NCBI RefSeq assembly: GCF_963678975.1
Contig: NC_089285.1
Span: 10,526,694 to 10,590,693, forward strand
Length of the DNA: 64,000 nt
Reading direction: 5' to 3'
Origin: Dysidea avara
Lineage: Eukaryota > Porifera > Demospongiae > Dictyoceratida > Dysideidae
The notes beneath the pieces were generated by a model. The model saw only the letters and a list, made by a program, of their open reading frames with translations. It searched no databases and was not told where the DNA came from. Position numbers and translations under genes: made by a program. Shown piece after piece: positions 10,023 through 20,753 of this stretch (its first letter is position 1; each line of letters starts with the position of its first letter).

Positions 10023-10160
10023 AAAATCTCGAGAGAAAATCTTAGAAAATCTCCACAAAATCTCGGAATCTATCAAAATCTCAAAATCTCCTTAAAATCT
10101 CAAAATCTCCTTAGAATCTCAAAATCTTTAAAAATCTCAAGATTTTAAAATCTCGTGGGC
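10023..10160. repeat. Right subterminal AAAATCT array of the inner transposon
   Basis: Eleven exact AAAATCT copies, plus variants, occur in 138 bp just inside the right end. The left end has four. Subterminal repeats of this kind are usually transposase-binding sites. Confidence 0.65.
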
Positions 10161-10403
10161 GATTTTACTTTGTTGCTGACCCCCCGTATGAACCAGTAGC
10201 CTAAATAAATAATACATGGATGGAATGTAGAGGAATATTCAGGAATATCGAGGAATCCAATTGAAATATGGAATATGCAAGAATATCACGAATATTTGAA
10301 ATATAATCTGAAATAAGCAGGAATATGGAATATCATGGAATACAATGCCCATATTCCAAATATCGTCGATGATTTCGCTAGTGACGGACCCCTCGTGTTT
10401 CTC

Positions 10404-10647
10404 TAACCGTTGTGAGTTTGATTCCACCATTGCCTGCCATGACAAATGCTCCTTCTCCGCTTAGATCACCTCCCACTTTAATTGATGAAATGATGCGAGC
10501 CGAGAAATCCGGACAAATCTTATCAAGACGTATCATTGCTTTAGCTTTACCTCCACCGATTTTCGTTGGTAAATTCGGTACTTTTGTTATCCAAACGCCA
10601 TATTCAGTGTTATTCACGACTATACACCTCGACAAGAGTTTGCCCAT
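10404..10647 (-). pseudogene. 5' part of the broken paralogue, with the start codon
   Basis: Starts at ATG 10647 and reads MGKLLSRCIV, then a segment closely matching residues 1-85 of the 40014-40637 protein (shared runs NTEYG.WIT, IGGGKAKAMI, DFSARIISSI, VGGDLSG). The start has the glycine-2/Ser-6 pattern of an N-myristoylation signal followed by Cys, as in the intact paralogue. The frame runs into the outer transposon at 10395; the remainder of the gene is at 2264-2293 and 1480-1828. The first 8 bp on its left (10396-10403) are the second copy of the target duplication. Confidence 0.8.
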
Positions 10648-10650
10648 GAT

Positions 10651-11110
10651 TAGAGGCGAGATTAGAGGTCAATATGCTCGGGTTGTACGTAGTGCACGAA
10701 AATATAGCGAAAATAAACGGAAACAGGTCAGTGGTCAAGACAAAATTTCGATAAAAGTCAACGGTCAAAATCTACAATCGATCTTGACCGGCTTTGACCG
10801 CGGTCGCAGATCGTAGTACAGTGCTAATTGGAGTGACACCCCCTTGGTATGGCGGACATAATAAACGGGGATTGATTTATTCACCCAACCTGATGTCAGC
10901 ACGTGATTAATTTTATTGTACAGGCGCTTATATATCTATTTCTTCATGGTCAACCGTGTTTCTCCGCGTAACAAAACATTACGAGTGGCTATGTTTTAAC
11001 CATTGCCAGGGCGGGCATATAGTCTAGCAGCAAGAGATGATATGAGATCAGCAAAGTTACCAGATAGCAGCTTCAATATGGAAGGTACATATTGTGCACC
11101 TATCAACGTA
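10651..11110. other. Upstream flank of the broken paralogue; one possible small exon
   Basis: No long frame. A plus-strand segment at about 11031-11083 has a CTAGCAG acceptor and a GAAG|GTACAT donor and reads RDDMRSAKLPDSSFNM between them. Its phase does not fit directly to the exon at 12276, so it is only a possibility. Confidence 0.25.
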
Positions 11111-11400
11111 TTGCCCCACAGCCCCCCCCCTCGGGCATATATGGGGCTATAGTGGGGATTTGACACAGCCGAATGTCAAATGCCCCATAGCAGGGCAAAT
11201 CTATCGTGTCAAATCCCCACCGTTGGCCCCAGTTGCAACGCGGGATTTACTCGGGATTTGACATAGCGAAGGAAGTTACAACAAAAAAATATTTGGGTGC
11301 TTACTGAACGATCGTCAAATGCCCCATAGTGGGGCAGCAGTTTCGTGTCAATCCCCCCTGTAAAGCCCCACTTACGCCCGAGGGGGGGGTGGTGGGGCAA
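11111..11400. mobile_element. 290-bp MITE with G/C-run ends, TA target
   Basis: The ends TTGCCCCACAGCCCCCCC and GGGGGGGTGGTGGGGCAA are inverted repeats continuing through 'ctcgggc'/'gcccgag'. TA lies outside each end (11109-11110, 11401-11402). The phrase 'gtcaaatgccccatag' recurs inside. Confidence 0.75.
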
Positions 11401-11402
11401 TA

Positions 11403-12275
11403 CACCGATAGGTACATATTAACTGGTTGATGCGAAGGTCAGTTTATGTCACTGGCACAGTATATGTGTGCACCAAGCATACCCTCATGTATGTCAGTGT
11501 AGGGCTGAGGTAATCACTTTCTGAGTTGTTTAACTCCAGTATAGTTTTAGCAGCAATTCTGTCCCCTAAGCAAGAGTAAAATAATGTCCTAAGCAATGCA
11601 CCCATTTAGTGCCACAATCAACCCACCCAGGTCAGGCAGTGGTGGGGAATTGCAATAGTTATTAGACAATTCTTCACAACTTCACTCTACAAATCCTCTA
11701 CCTAGAAATCTGCTTACATGCAGTGCCTCTATATCCTGGTATCACCTTTTAAAAAATTTCTTGATTCACATGATTGTATGTGTGTACAAGCTTTCTCCCT
11801 TCAACTGTCGTTATGACCGTCTAACTGTTCCACAAAGTTTACATATCCAACATGGAAGCCTCACACTTTCATGACACTGTTTAGCATCTGTCTAGTTAAT
11901 AGTGCGTGTGTATTAAAGTTCGGGGTGACTGCTATGTATATGTGGGTCCATGCCAGGGTTGAAACCAGGTTGGGTCATCTGGACTTATAGAACATTAATT
12001 TTAGGTTTAACTTGGACCAGATTACAATAAAACACACACTATGGCCTCGTCCCACTGATCTGTGTGTCTGTTTGATATTATAGCTGGTTGACTTGTTTAG
12101 TATGGTGTCACTGTGCAAGGCTGTGTGGGTATTGCTATCTACCCACTAGGTCATAAATACCTTTAGTCCCTCCAAGGTTAATTAGCTATATGTTTGTATA
12201 CAATACTACATATACACTACTCATACCATGATGCACAGCTCACACACTTCTAAGTTACAAGTTTTAATCCAACAG
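11403..12275. other. Noncoding stretch, probably intron or upstream part of the plus-strand gene
   Basis: I see no frame or repeat that can be assigned. The acceptor for the next exon is at its right edge. Confidence 0.3.
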
Positions 12276-12404
12276 GTTTCACCGTGCAGCAAAGAGGCCT
12301 GACAATGGCCCACTTACCGATATTAGTTCACCACTGTACAATCCACACTGGACTCCTTTGCAGAGAGAAGAGCAGACAAGGTTTTCAACCACCTTGTATG
12401 GATG
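12276..12404 (+). CDS. Internal exon of an unknown plus-strand gene
   Basis: The acceptor TTAATCCAACAG (ends 12275) and donor GATG|GTGAGT (12404/12405) bound 129 nt that are open in one frame, reading 'KRPDNGPLTDISSPLYNPHW' followed by a charged segment. The leftover two bases (TG) join with the first base of the exon at 13196 and keep its frame, which supports splicing 12404 to 13196 (intron 791 bp). The exon begins with one base of a split codon, so at least one earlier exon exists that I did not find. The family is not recognised. Confidence 0.55.
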
Positions 12405-13195
12405 GTGAGTGTGATTAAGAACCTTTGCTAGTATCCAGTGTAACATAGACACCTTAGGACCAACCACCAATAGTGTCTTTTGGGCCACTTTATGAACTAG
12501 GATACCTCAACATTATGAACGTGTCCTATTTACAGATAGGATATACAGAATGTGTCCTATTTACAGCACACTACAAAGCAAAGCCTCCCAAGTACACCTA
12601 TTTACACCCAGTGAATTAGTACTGGGATGCTGTGCACCTCTCAGGTACTTGCATCTTACACAGACAAATCCTCCTGGGGCTAAACTACTGTCCATGTCTC
12701 ACAGAGAGGTCGCAAAACCTGTAGTTCTACAATGACCCCACTAAGGTACAGTTGGGCATGTTTCCCTGTAATACCAGGTATCCATTGATGTTACAGCTGG
12801 GTGGGTTAATTGCTTCCCTAGTTAACAGCACCAACTAGGCATAAGCGGGCATTGAGTTATGAACCTTTCGATTACCAGGCCGATACACCAGCCACTTGGC
12901 CATGCTGCCTCACTACTCACATGCAATGCACATACTACACACACTACACATATACAGTGTGCTACACACACTACACCACTATGTACCTGTATGTGGACCC
13001 AAATATCATTATGGTAAGTAGATTGTAGATGATACCTCTTTGATAAGGATGGGTTTATAAGTATTTTTATATTCAAGTTGAACTTAATGTGTGTCATGCA
13101 GTGTGTTGTTTCCTTTGATCAGCAGAGAGAGTGTAAGATGACTAAAGCCACCATCAACTAAGGCATCATTGTTGGTAAAGGGTATCCCTCCTAGG

Positions 13196-14125
13196 ATTGA
13201 AGTACCAGCAAAACCTGCAGAGAGTACACCAGTAGATGAGAAAAAAGATCAGCTAGTTGAAAGGCTAAGTGATGGAGGTAGTAGCCATTCAGTTGATAGT
13301 CCCAAACCTGTCATTGTCACAGAGTCCAACACAACACCAGATGATAAGATGGAACCAGTTAGCTTGCAGCTCGAGTCTAATGAAGACAATGAACTGTTAT
13401 CAGCTCCACTAAGAATCACCTTAGGACAGGGAAGTAGTTCATCATCTAAACTGGTACCCATTAGTATATCCCGGCCACCTGAAGATGAGGTGTTGGTGTT
13501 GACTGCAGCCAAGTCAGCTGATAGTGAGACACCATCAAAGTTGCCTGCTAATGCTCCTGTTACGAAAGCTGCTAAGAAGGCACAGAAAGTTACAAAACTT
13601 GAAAAACCAAAATCAAAGAAACCAAGAACTAGTGATGATTATGATTCAAGAAAGGATCAACCAGAATCAACGACCATCAACAGTCAAGCAAGTACTGATT
13701 TTCTCAGTGTCCTAATGCCAGCCTTGGTAACAGACAGCAGTAGTTCAGGGAATTTCACCACTCCAATGTTCTTAATCTCCCTAACGTCAACAACAGGTCC
13801 TCTACCCACAAGAAGCAACATAACACATATCATGGATCGTTCACACTCTAATTCTCCTGCCACCGATCTTATGAACACGACAACTGCTGATAACGAAGAC
13901 CACCTTGTTTCAGCGACACATGACATCAGCGAGCTGTCAAAACTGTTAGAACCACTGTCAAGTGACAATCATCAATCTAATCTTGATGGTCATCACGATA
14001 AGGCTCAAGCGGTACCATCAAATGCTACAGACTTTTTTTGCCCTAATGCAATTGCCCTGAGTCTCTTCTCAACTGTGCCTGACTCAGAACAAGAGGCAAA
14101 CTCTACGCCAGCTACAAGTAAATAA
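13196..14125 (+). CDS. Last exon of an unknown Ser/Thr-rich basic protein
   Basis: The frame is open for about 310 codons to a TAA at 14123-14125. The likely acceptor is TCCCTCCTAG at 13195, because splicing there restores phase with the exon at 12276-12404. The upstream ATG-less part (from 13169) would be intron. The product is low in hydrophobic segments and rich in Ser, Thr, Asp and Glu. Its Lys-rich patch, KAAKKAQKVTK to KSKKPRTSD, resembles a nuclear localisation signal. No domain is visible; a disordered C-terminal tail of a nuclear protein is the simplest reading. It converges on EMC6, 580 bp downstream. Confidence 0.6.
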   Translation: MEVPAKPAESTPVDEKKDQLVERLSDGGSSHSVDSPKPVIVTESNTTPDDKMEPVSLQLESNEDNELLSAPLRITLGQGSSSSSKLVPISISRPPEDEVLVLTAAKSADSETPSKLPANAPVTKAAKKAQKVTKLEKPKSKKPRTSDDYDSRKDQPESTTINSQASTDFLSVLMPALVTDSSSSGNFTTPMFLISLTSTTGPLPTRSNITHIMDRSHSNSPATDLMNTTTADNEDHLVSATHDISELSKLLEPLSSDNHQSNLDGHHDKAQAVPSNATDFFCPNAIALSLFSTVPDSEQEANSTPATSK

Positions 14126-14704
14126 AATGAATTAAATGTCAAAAGTTTATACGTGAAACCTCCAGACAATGAAGTAGATGGAATAATGTTATTTTTTGTT
14201 TTAATGTTGTATTCTACGTATATACATTTGTATTGTACATGTTGTGTATGTATACTGTTGTATTATATGGTAATCCTTCATATACACCTCATGTTATTGC
14301 CTGAGGTGTCTTGCTACATATGCCGTTTTATCTCATGTTTATTATAGAAAGATTTTGTATTAATATGAATTTGGTTATATCAAATCTTTACTGGGATCAT
14401 TGGGTTGCTAACTGGGACCAAAAGGAATGTATTTCCCAACCATTCTAATATAATGTACACATGACAGCTGAATCTGGTTTCTTAATATAATTAAGCATTA
14501 CTATTACCACTACCTCCTAACTTGCTCGTTCTCAGGAGTGCATGTATATGAACACTGCACTTAGTCCTTGTCAAAACTTGATAGTGGTGTATATGCATAG
14601 ATTGTATATTCTTTGTACAGAATATACGATCTATATGGTATATGTGAATTCACACCCTCTTGAAGATGATCGATACCAACTGAATTATAACAAATCACTA
14701 ATAT
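14126..14704. other. Intergenic stretch between two convergent genes
   Basis: It holds the 3' UTRs of the 13196-14125 exon and EMC6. It is rich in TATA/TGTA dinucleotide-type sequence. Nothing else is supported. Confidence 0.4.
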
Positions 14705-15038
14705 TCAATACACATGTACTAGGCCATACAGAAACGTCCAGAACAACACATAAGTGAATAGTCCACTAATAACTCCATCAGTCCATACTGCTCTTCTCGA
14801 CAAGAAGTACTTATTCCAACTAGTGCCCGCCTTCATGTACAACATTACCGACAGTAACACAGACATGACGAAGTAGAATACAAATCCCTTGATGCCTGTT
14901 AGTCCCAAGGTACCTGCTGTAGTGCCGCTGACAGTGGAGAATGACGTCCTAACATAATCGATTACTGCAGCATTGGACCTAATTATTGCTTCACTGTAGA
15001 CCACAGCCGGCTTCGTAACTTTTCTCTCTAGGCGACAT
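14705..15038 (-). CDS. EMC6: ER membrane protein complex subunit 6 (EMC6/TMEM93), with a 1-bp frame disruption near the start
   Basis: The 99 C-terminal codons match animal EMC6: [14 protein letters not shown], a hydrophobic first helix, [14 protein letters not shown], and the highly conserved end [15 protein letters not shown] then VHVY. EMC6 is a small three-helix core subunit of the ER insertase that inserts tail-anchored and multipass membrane proteins. The conserved frame has no ATG. An ATG at 15038-15036 lies 11 codons upstream but is offset by one base. Removing one base of the A4 run (plus-strand T15020-15023) would give 110 residues, the same length as human EMC6. An indel, a sequence error or an unseen 5' exon are the alternatives. 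Confidence 0.9.
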
Positions 15039-16348
15039 GTACCTGAATAAAATGCGTGAAACGATCCATGTTAGCAAGAATACACGATGACCATACCTCT
15101 GTCCACTCTTCAGTTTTAATTAACGCGCACTTACTTCAGTTTTAATTAATGAGCACCCATGGTCTCACGTGAGCATTTGTAAAACCTACACTATGGCTAT
15201 CACAGCTGTGACTCATTAGTATACTAAATCTACCCTACATGCAGGACCATGTCCACACTAACTAGCTAAGCGTCATAAGCAAGCACCATGCATCCACACA
15301 GCATACCATGGTGATATCACTTTTAACGGTACATGAGCCTGCAATGAAATGTTGTGTTCTCTGTCACATATTCAAGTAAAATTGTGACTGGCACCTGTAT
15401 AAAGTTTACTGCAAGCACACCTGTACTCCAGGCAGAACAACATTGCACCTATTACTGAGTGTATTAAGCCTGACATATGTGCAGCCCTGTAGTGATCATG
15501 ACCTGATAAAGAAAGAATACAGATGGATAGACGAATAGACAGACAGTATTTCAGCTTTATTCTGATATATATAATATAAAGCCCACCAGGAGCAATATGC
15601 TAATGTCATGTGTTATACACCTCAAGTATTGCATCGCTATCAGCAAGCTGCATGGGGATGGTCCTTCAACAGTAACTGTTAGCATACACGCTGTAACATG
15701 CACCACTCAGCACCAGACATAAGTGTAGTTTATAATTCTGCAGATATGTGAGCCTTATGATAGTCATTCAGCTAAGCTACGTATATAGCTAGTATAGCTA
15801 TTATTTTGGTTGCAACTTGTCTTATTGTCAGCAAAATACCGCCACCAGCTAAGATGAAGGGGTATGTCAGTGAATTATGGTACACCTACAAGTGTATGGG
15901 TCATAATCTGCTATCATGGAAGCACCATATCAGTATAGTTAAAGAAATTGAACCATAATGTTTCATAGCTGTCAGTAATAAGTCTGCAGCCTATGCTATA
16001 GCTATGTGCATACAGCAGACAGGAAAAATAAACTGTGAGTTTCACTTGTCCTACTGCAATACACTGAAACTTCTATAATCCAATGCTAAGTGCAGATCAC
16101 AAGGATGTCATAAGTCAGTACATAGCTAGCTATAAAAATTTGTAGCCATTGGTGCAGCAAATAAGGAATAAGGTCAGAAGTAATAAGGTTTCCTGAAGGT
16201 TACTACCTAAATATACACAACAAGCAGAAATTCGCATATACTTCACTTTTATTGTACATAATAGCTGTGCTACATAGGGTGAAATGTGCAAGCTGGTATA
16301 AGATGCATCGAATGCAACAGATTGCTAGTTTCTAGTTACTACTGACCA
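15039..16348. other. Noncoding stretch upstream of EMC6
   Basis: A short direct repeat, 'cagttttaattaa' (about 15111 and 15138), lies just upstream of EMC6. The rest shows no open frame or repeat with clear ends. Confidence 0.35.
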
Positions 16349-16700
16349 AGGCCGCCCACAGGGGGGGGCAACTGGGGCATTTTGCCCCGGGCCCCAGCCT
16401 GAAAGGGGCCCCAGGAGGCCCCATGAAGGGCCCACTGAATACCTATTTAAAAGATCGATATACTCTAATAGAGCAGTCAGATCTAAATACTCTAATAGAG
16501 CAGTCACAGTATTCTTCAGAGGAGCAGTGTAGCAAGCTTATAGATAAGGAGATATGGTTGGTGATGGGTAGTTATTGTCATTGCCAGTAGGTTGTAACCT
16601 TTTTTTTTTCTTCTTTTTTTTGGTCTTCACCTTACAACTTGGGTCAAGGGCCCCACTTTAACTCTTTGCCCTGGGCCCCTTAATTTCTCTGGGCGGCCCT
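16349..16700. mobile_element. MITE with GGCCGCCC-type ends
   Basis: The left end AGGCCGCCCACAGGGG and the complement of the right end, AGGGCCGCCCAGAG, are inverted repeats followed by GGGCCCC-rich segments on both sides. Two tandem copies of the CTCTAATAGAGCAGTCA motif lie in the middle (about 16460-16510), and a T-rich tract follows. No gene. Confidence 0.65.
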
Positions 16701-17305
16701 GCCACTGACAACCTATTTTCTATTAGAACAGTTATATAAAGTCAACCATAATTATGTTACTTCGAATCAAATCTCACCTATACTGACCACAAACTTCTCA
16801 ACTCACAAATTTCACTAGCTTTGTCCATGCAGCCCCTGTATCGTACCATATCTCTGACTATATAGAGTTATATTTATACCCACCAAATTTAATGCATGTA
16901 TAGCTTGGCTTTGCTTGTATTATAAAGCCACAGAAAATAAATATATTATGCTGTCTGCTACCTCTTTCACTCTTTTGTGTCTTGTATACAGTGTAAGCTA
17001 AATACAAATTGGCACAAGTATTGCTAAATCTTCAAACTTGTGAAAGCACTAATAGTTTCGGTTGCACTTGCATATACACTTCCACTGATATAATTAGTAG
17101 TTCAGTCAGTTATACCAAAATTGTAACCTTTTATATGAGAGAAGCTTGTTATCCACATCATCTGGACTTGATTCTCTAGTGGGAGAATCATGGTAGATGG
17201 CTACATGTAGTAGCCACTTCTTTCATTCGGCATTTTCTACAATAGATATACGTTGCTTTGCTTGCTCATGACTATATTCTCTGTGTAAAGCCACTGAGGT
17301 CTTGC
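16701..17305. other. Noncoding stretch
   Basis: No frame, array or element ends visible. Confidence 0.35.
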
Positions 17306-17860
17306 TTATTGCTTCTCAGATTCTATCAATGCGTTGAGACAGGACATGCAATTGTAATAAAGGATTTGGCTGCAATTTTTACTACGTATCTTCTCATTCA
17401 CTCGGCGATGTCCATTTTCAACTTGATGAAGAGAAAGGTTTATGTTCTCAATCATGTGCTTTGTATCTTCACTACGTTGCATTGTCCAAGAGGACATCTC
17501 TGACATCTACCAGCTGTCATCACTCATTTTAGTGCCATGGAAATTTTCCTCACAAGTGTAATTACAGGAAAGACAATGAAGTACTGGTAGATCAACCTTT
17601 CTTTGCTTTGTTACCATCACACTAGGTAGGCATTCCAGCCTGATTTTTATATTTTGGAAAAATGGGCTTTTTATATGCTCAATAGATAGAGTATTGATTG
17701 CCAATCTCAGAAATATATAGTTTGTTGGATTGGAATTAGCTACTTTGGCATACATAGCGCTTAAAAACTGAAAAAAGATACATCTCCGGGGCTCCCATAC
17801 ATTTTGAAGGGAAAAATGGCACAATTGAATCAGGAAGCCACCTAGCAATCTGGACTATCT
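17306..17860 (-). CDS. Possible exon(s) of an unknown minus-strand gene, one in-frame TAG
   Basis: On the minus strand one frame is open for about 180 codons apart from a single TAG at 17507-17509. The first part contains 'VWEPRRCIFFQF' and 'VLHCLSCNYTCEEN'; the second reads SEMSSWTMQRSEDTKHMIEN and on. An acceptor CCAGATTGCTAG precedes the frame near 17844, and GCTGGTAG precedes the second part, so the TAG could be the end of an intron. The upstream exon candidate at 18352-18466 joins in phase. The protein is not recognised. A chance open frame or a decayed gene are alternatives. Confidence 0.35.
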
Positions 17861-18351
17861 TGAAATTGCAGTTGCTTCTAGCTTGTGCATGTAACAAGAG
17901 TAACTTCAGGTCTTATCGGATCTCAGCAATCTTTGTATGCTTTGTGGTATGGTGAGCAAATATGTTTCACCTACTATACACTTCTCAATACAATGGTGTA
18001 TACTCATAGGCAAGTGGCTATCTCAAGTAAGTAAAAACATCAAGTTAACAACTTATTAAGGTAAACAACTAAAGTGGAGGTGCCACAATGATGCAACAAT
18101 GCCTAAGGTGGAGTTGTGGTTTTAATTATGGCATTGTTATGCCGACTTTGAAGTGGTTTATACTTTTGAGCTGACGACACAGCCATCAGAAAATTGCTCT
18201 GGAGCTGAAAATCGCTAAACTTTAAAGTAAGCACCAGTGACGACTACCTTCCACCCGACAGTACGTTTTTTAAAGTTTTAAAGTATTCTACATAGCTACA
18301 TTAGCTACAAGGCTAGAAAAGATTACAAAACAACACAAAACTTACTTACAT

Positions 18352-18466
18352 GTAACGCGCACGATAAAACTAAGATTCTCATGATTATCAGCGTGTGTAT
18401 AAACCCCACAGCTATTTTCATCCTCATCGGAGCTCGGACGACGGAGCAATCCCACGTTAAACACGA
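18352..18466 (-). CDS. Possible upstream exon with a strong donor
   Basis: A CpG-rich minus-strand segment ends at GCGTTACAT|GTAAGTAAG (donor near 18352). One frame reads RRPSSDEDENSCGVYTHAD and on, leaving a single base that joins in phase with the acceptor near 17844. A different frame starts at an ATG and reads a hydrophobic leader-like peptide (MRMKIAVGFIHTLIIM...), but it would run into a stop after that splice. The 5' boundary is unknown. Confidence 0.3.
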
Positions 18467-19141
18467 GTTGTTATTTTGTGCCAGAGTTCAATATACGGAG
18501 AATTCTTTTATTAAAAAATCTCGGATACTGGAATGCCTACTATAGGTAAAATTCTGATGTCCGATTCTGTACTTCTTGTTAATGCTGTAGTTTCTTCAGC
18601 TTGATGACTCTTGTGATTACATGTTTGAGAAATGACCTCTAGTTGCTTATAATGTCTTAACACTCCATGCAGGAGTAAAGATTAGCAGCTTCTGTCCTAG
18701 CAAGCATTTCCGGCAAAAACTTATGGAATAACTTAATGCTTGTTTTCCAAAACTTCATGTCTTTTATCAATTTTCATTGAACTTGTAAAAATGCTGCGTA
18801 AGGGAATTTAGCTCTTTAATGGTATTGATCACTGGTGGATGTTAAGCGTCAGCAAAAATTAGCATCATATCAACAATAGCTATACCAGCACATGATAAAG
18901 ATTGAACTAAAGATGTACTGTACCTGTGTGTTAAGGTTGACCTAGAGATGCTTCAATAACAAAGGCAGTACAATCGATATGACCTTCACCATCACTATCC
19001 TTGTTAATAGAAAAGTATATGTCTTTATTTGTTGGAAGATCAGTTTGCCTTGTTCAATTCTTCTAGCATCTGGTGTATCAATTATACATAGTAAAGTGAA
19101 GGGGACTGGTGATCCTACTGATGGATAAATAGTGTACGAAG
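18467..19141. other. Noncoding stretch, possible promoter side of the minus-strand gene
   Basis: No frame or element ends visible. Confidence 0.3.
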
Positions 19142-19545
19142 TAGGCCTGAGTCAAATATGCTCAAAATTTTGCCCAAAACACTTTCAGGAATTTCCCAAA
19201 TTTTTTACCTATATTATGCTCTTTTAGTGTTCCCATTATTCTTGCATTATGCTTCTAGGTTAACAACATTTCTTACAGTAATATTGGAACATTGTAGTCA
19301 GTGAATGCTCTATTAAAGTATTTACTACAAAATGACTGTTCTATTAGAGAGTATAGAGCCATGTACATTTGATTTGAGTGCCTCTATTGCAGTTTTCATG
19401 TTTCACCAACCGTTCTATTAGGGAGTATAAATTTATTTTAAAGGAATTAAACTCTATAGTTTGAAATATCTACCTAGCATTATGCTGGCATAGTACTCTA
19501 TCCTATTGTGCTTTTTATTATGCTGGAATATTTGATGCGGGCCTA
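19142..19545. mobile_element. MITE with TAGGCCTG-type ends, 8-bp target
   Basis: The left end is TAGGCCTGAGTCAAATAT; the complement of the right end begins TAGGCCCGCATCAAATAT. The flanks GTACGAAG (19134-19141) and GTACAAAG (19546-19553) are an 8-bp duplication with one mismatch, as in hAT elements. It carries the CTCTATTAGA-type motif (19310-19430) and 'attatgct' phrases. A second copy, interrupted twice, is at 37516-39143. Confidence 0.7.
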
Positions 19546-19859
19546 GTACAAAGTGATGCCATTGTGGTGCTGATCCCTCCTTGAATCAAATTTTGTCTTC
19601 TCCAAATAATTACCAAGATCAGTTCACCAACTCATGAAAATATGCACATTTTACTACAAATTCATCTGAAATCAATACAAACAAAAGTTAAACTACCTGT
19701 AAGATTGTCACCCAGCACCTTCGTCCTTACTAAGTGCCTCTAAAATAATTATTGTATTGCTGTTGTTTAAGACATTCAGAGCCTTATAAACAGCTTTTTA
19801 AGACTTCACAACCATCTGAAAAGGCCAAAATGGCAAAAATCAACAGTGACACCATGCAA

Positions 19860-20165
19860 AACATTTGAAATACATAGGTGTATAACTGATGTATTATTAT
19901 GATATACACCAAGGATACACATGTGTGGCACATCTGTTATACACCATGGTTGTACCTGTGTATAGATACCATTTACACTGCTATGTATAATATATGAGTA
20001 TAATTGACTTATACACTACTGGTTAACCACGTGTATAACCTCTGTTTACATAAGTATAATATGTGCATATGTAAGAAATACATATTTGATATACTCACCA
20101 ATGTATAATTGTGGTGTAACTCAATGTAGTATATCTGATGTGAATATCTTTACTATTATAAGATT
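19860..20165. repeat. Dispersed repeat rich in 'gtgtata/tatacac'
   Basis: About 300 bp of repeated 'tatacac' and 'gtgtata' phrases. It resembles 28080-28265, which shares 'tatgtataattg' and 'gtatatc' contexts. No ends or gene. Confidence 0.4.
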
Positions 20166-20753
20166 AGAGGTTTCATATTAAAAAATTTAAAATTGTACAA
20201 CATTGAGTAAACAACATGAAATGTGTCCAGTAGTGTTCACTTTGATAAAAGTAGCAGGTACATCATTCTTCTTCTATATAGGTCTCATCATCAAACGACG
20301 TCTACAGACAAAAGAAATCACTTAACAATGATTCAAATGCTCTTTTGTGGCCTTACCAATGAAACGAAGCTGATAAATTCACCAGATGTACATGTGTGGA
20401 CATAATTCTTCTTCCTAGTTCACATCTCCTAAACTCCACACACTGTTCTACAATAGAAAAGGTGTATTCTCCAATAGACAATTATGAAAAGCTATTATAC
20501 CTGTTCACTGCGTAAACACAGTTAACTCAATCATGATCATGTGCCTGGCATCTACACAATGAAGTATCAGTAGCATGTGATTCTACAATTCAGCCCTACA
20601 AAATGAATACTTTAAAATAGTTAGTCAGTAATACGACAACAGACATACCTGTAACTATTGAAATGCTGTGCAATCATAATAAGCAGCAGCAGTTCCATTG
20701 CCACAATCATTGAAAAGAAAAATTAAAGCTGGCAAGAAAGAAGCACTACTGCT
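20166..20753. other. Noncoding stretch
   Basis: Short chance frames only. Confidence 0.35.

Larger units (their letters stand above)
2726..10186 (+). mobile_element. Inner transposon encoding DDE transposase, Ulp1-like protease and PHD finger
   Basis: The left end is CGAGGGGTCAGCAACAA and the right end is its complement with one mismatch. The 8-bp duplication TATGAACC is exact on both sides (2718-2725, 10187-10194). The 7.46-kb element holds one plus-strand gene (2988-7711) followed by a long noncoding tail. That tail contains another MITE (8630-9873). Clusters of AAAATCT lie just inside both ends. An 8-bp duplication, a DDE transposase and an associated Ulp1 protease fit the KDZ/Zisupton group of eukaryotic DNA transposons, but I cannot prove the family by eye. 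Other 8-bp-duplicating groups (hAT, P) are the alternatives. Confidence 0.85.
2294..10395. mobile_element. Outer transposon (MITE-like) split by the inner element
   Basis: Both ends carry CGAGGGGTCCGTCACT as an inverted repeat (16 bp exact, about 18 of 19 overall). An exact 8-bp target duplication, TGTTTCTC, flanks the element (2286-2293 and 10396-10403). Without the inner element (2726-10186) and its duplicated target, the outer element is about 0.63 kb and has no gene, so it is non-autonomous. Its subterminal parts are rich in 'ggaatat'-type short repeats on both sides (2340-2365, 10205-10360). A TATATAAA at 2611-2618 lies in its left half. The 8-bp duplication and shared CGAGGGGTC tip suggest it belongs to the same superfamily as the inner element. 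Confidence 0.85.

Noticed and set aside
12550-12735. 61-codon plus-strand frame between the two exons
   Set aside because: It lies within the intron implied by phase-matched splicing of 12404 to 13196 and has no good splice sites.
14153-14347. 64-codon hydrophobic frame 3' of the unknown gene
   Set aside because: It is a product of TATA/TGTA-rich 3' UTR sequence with no start context or homology.
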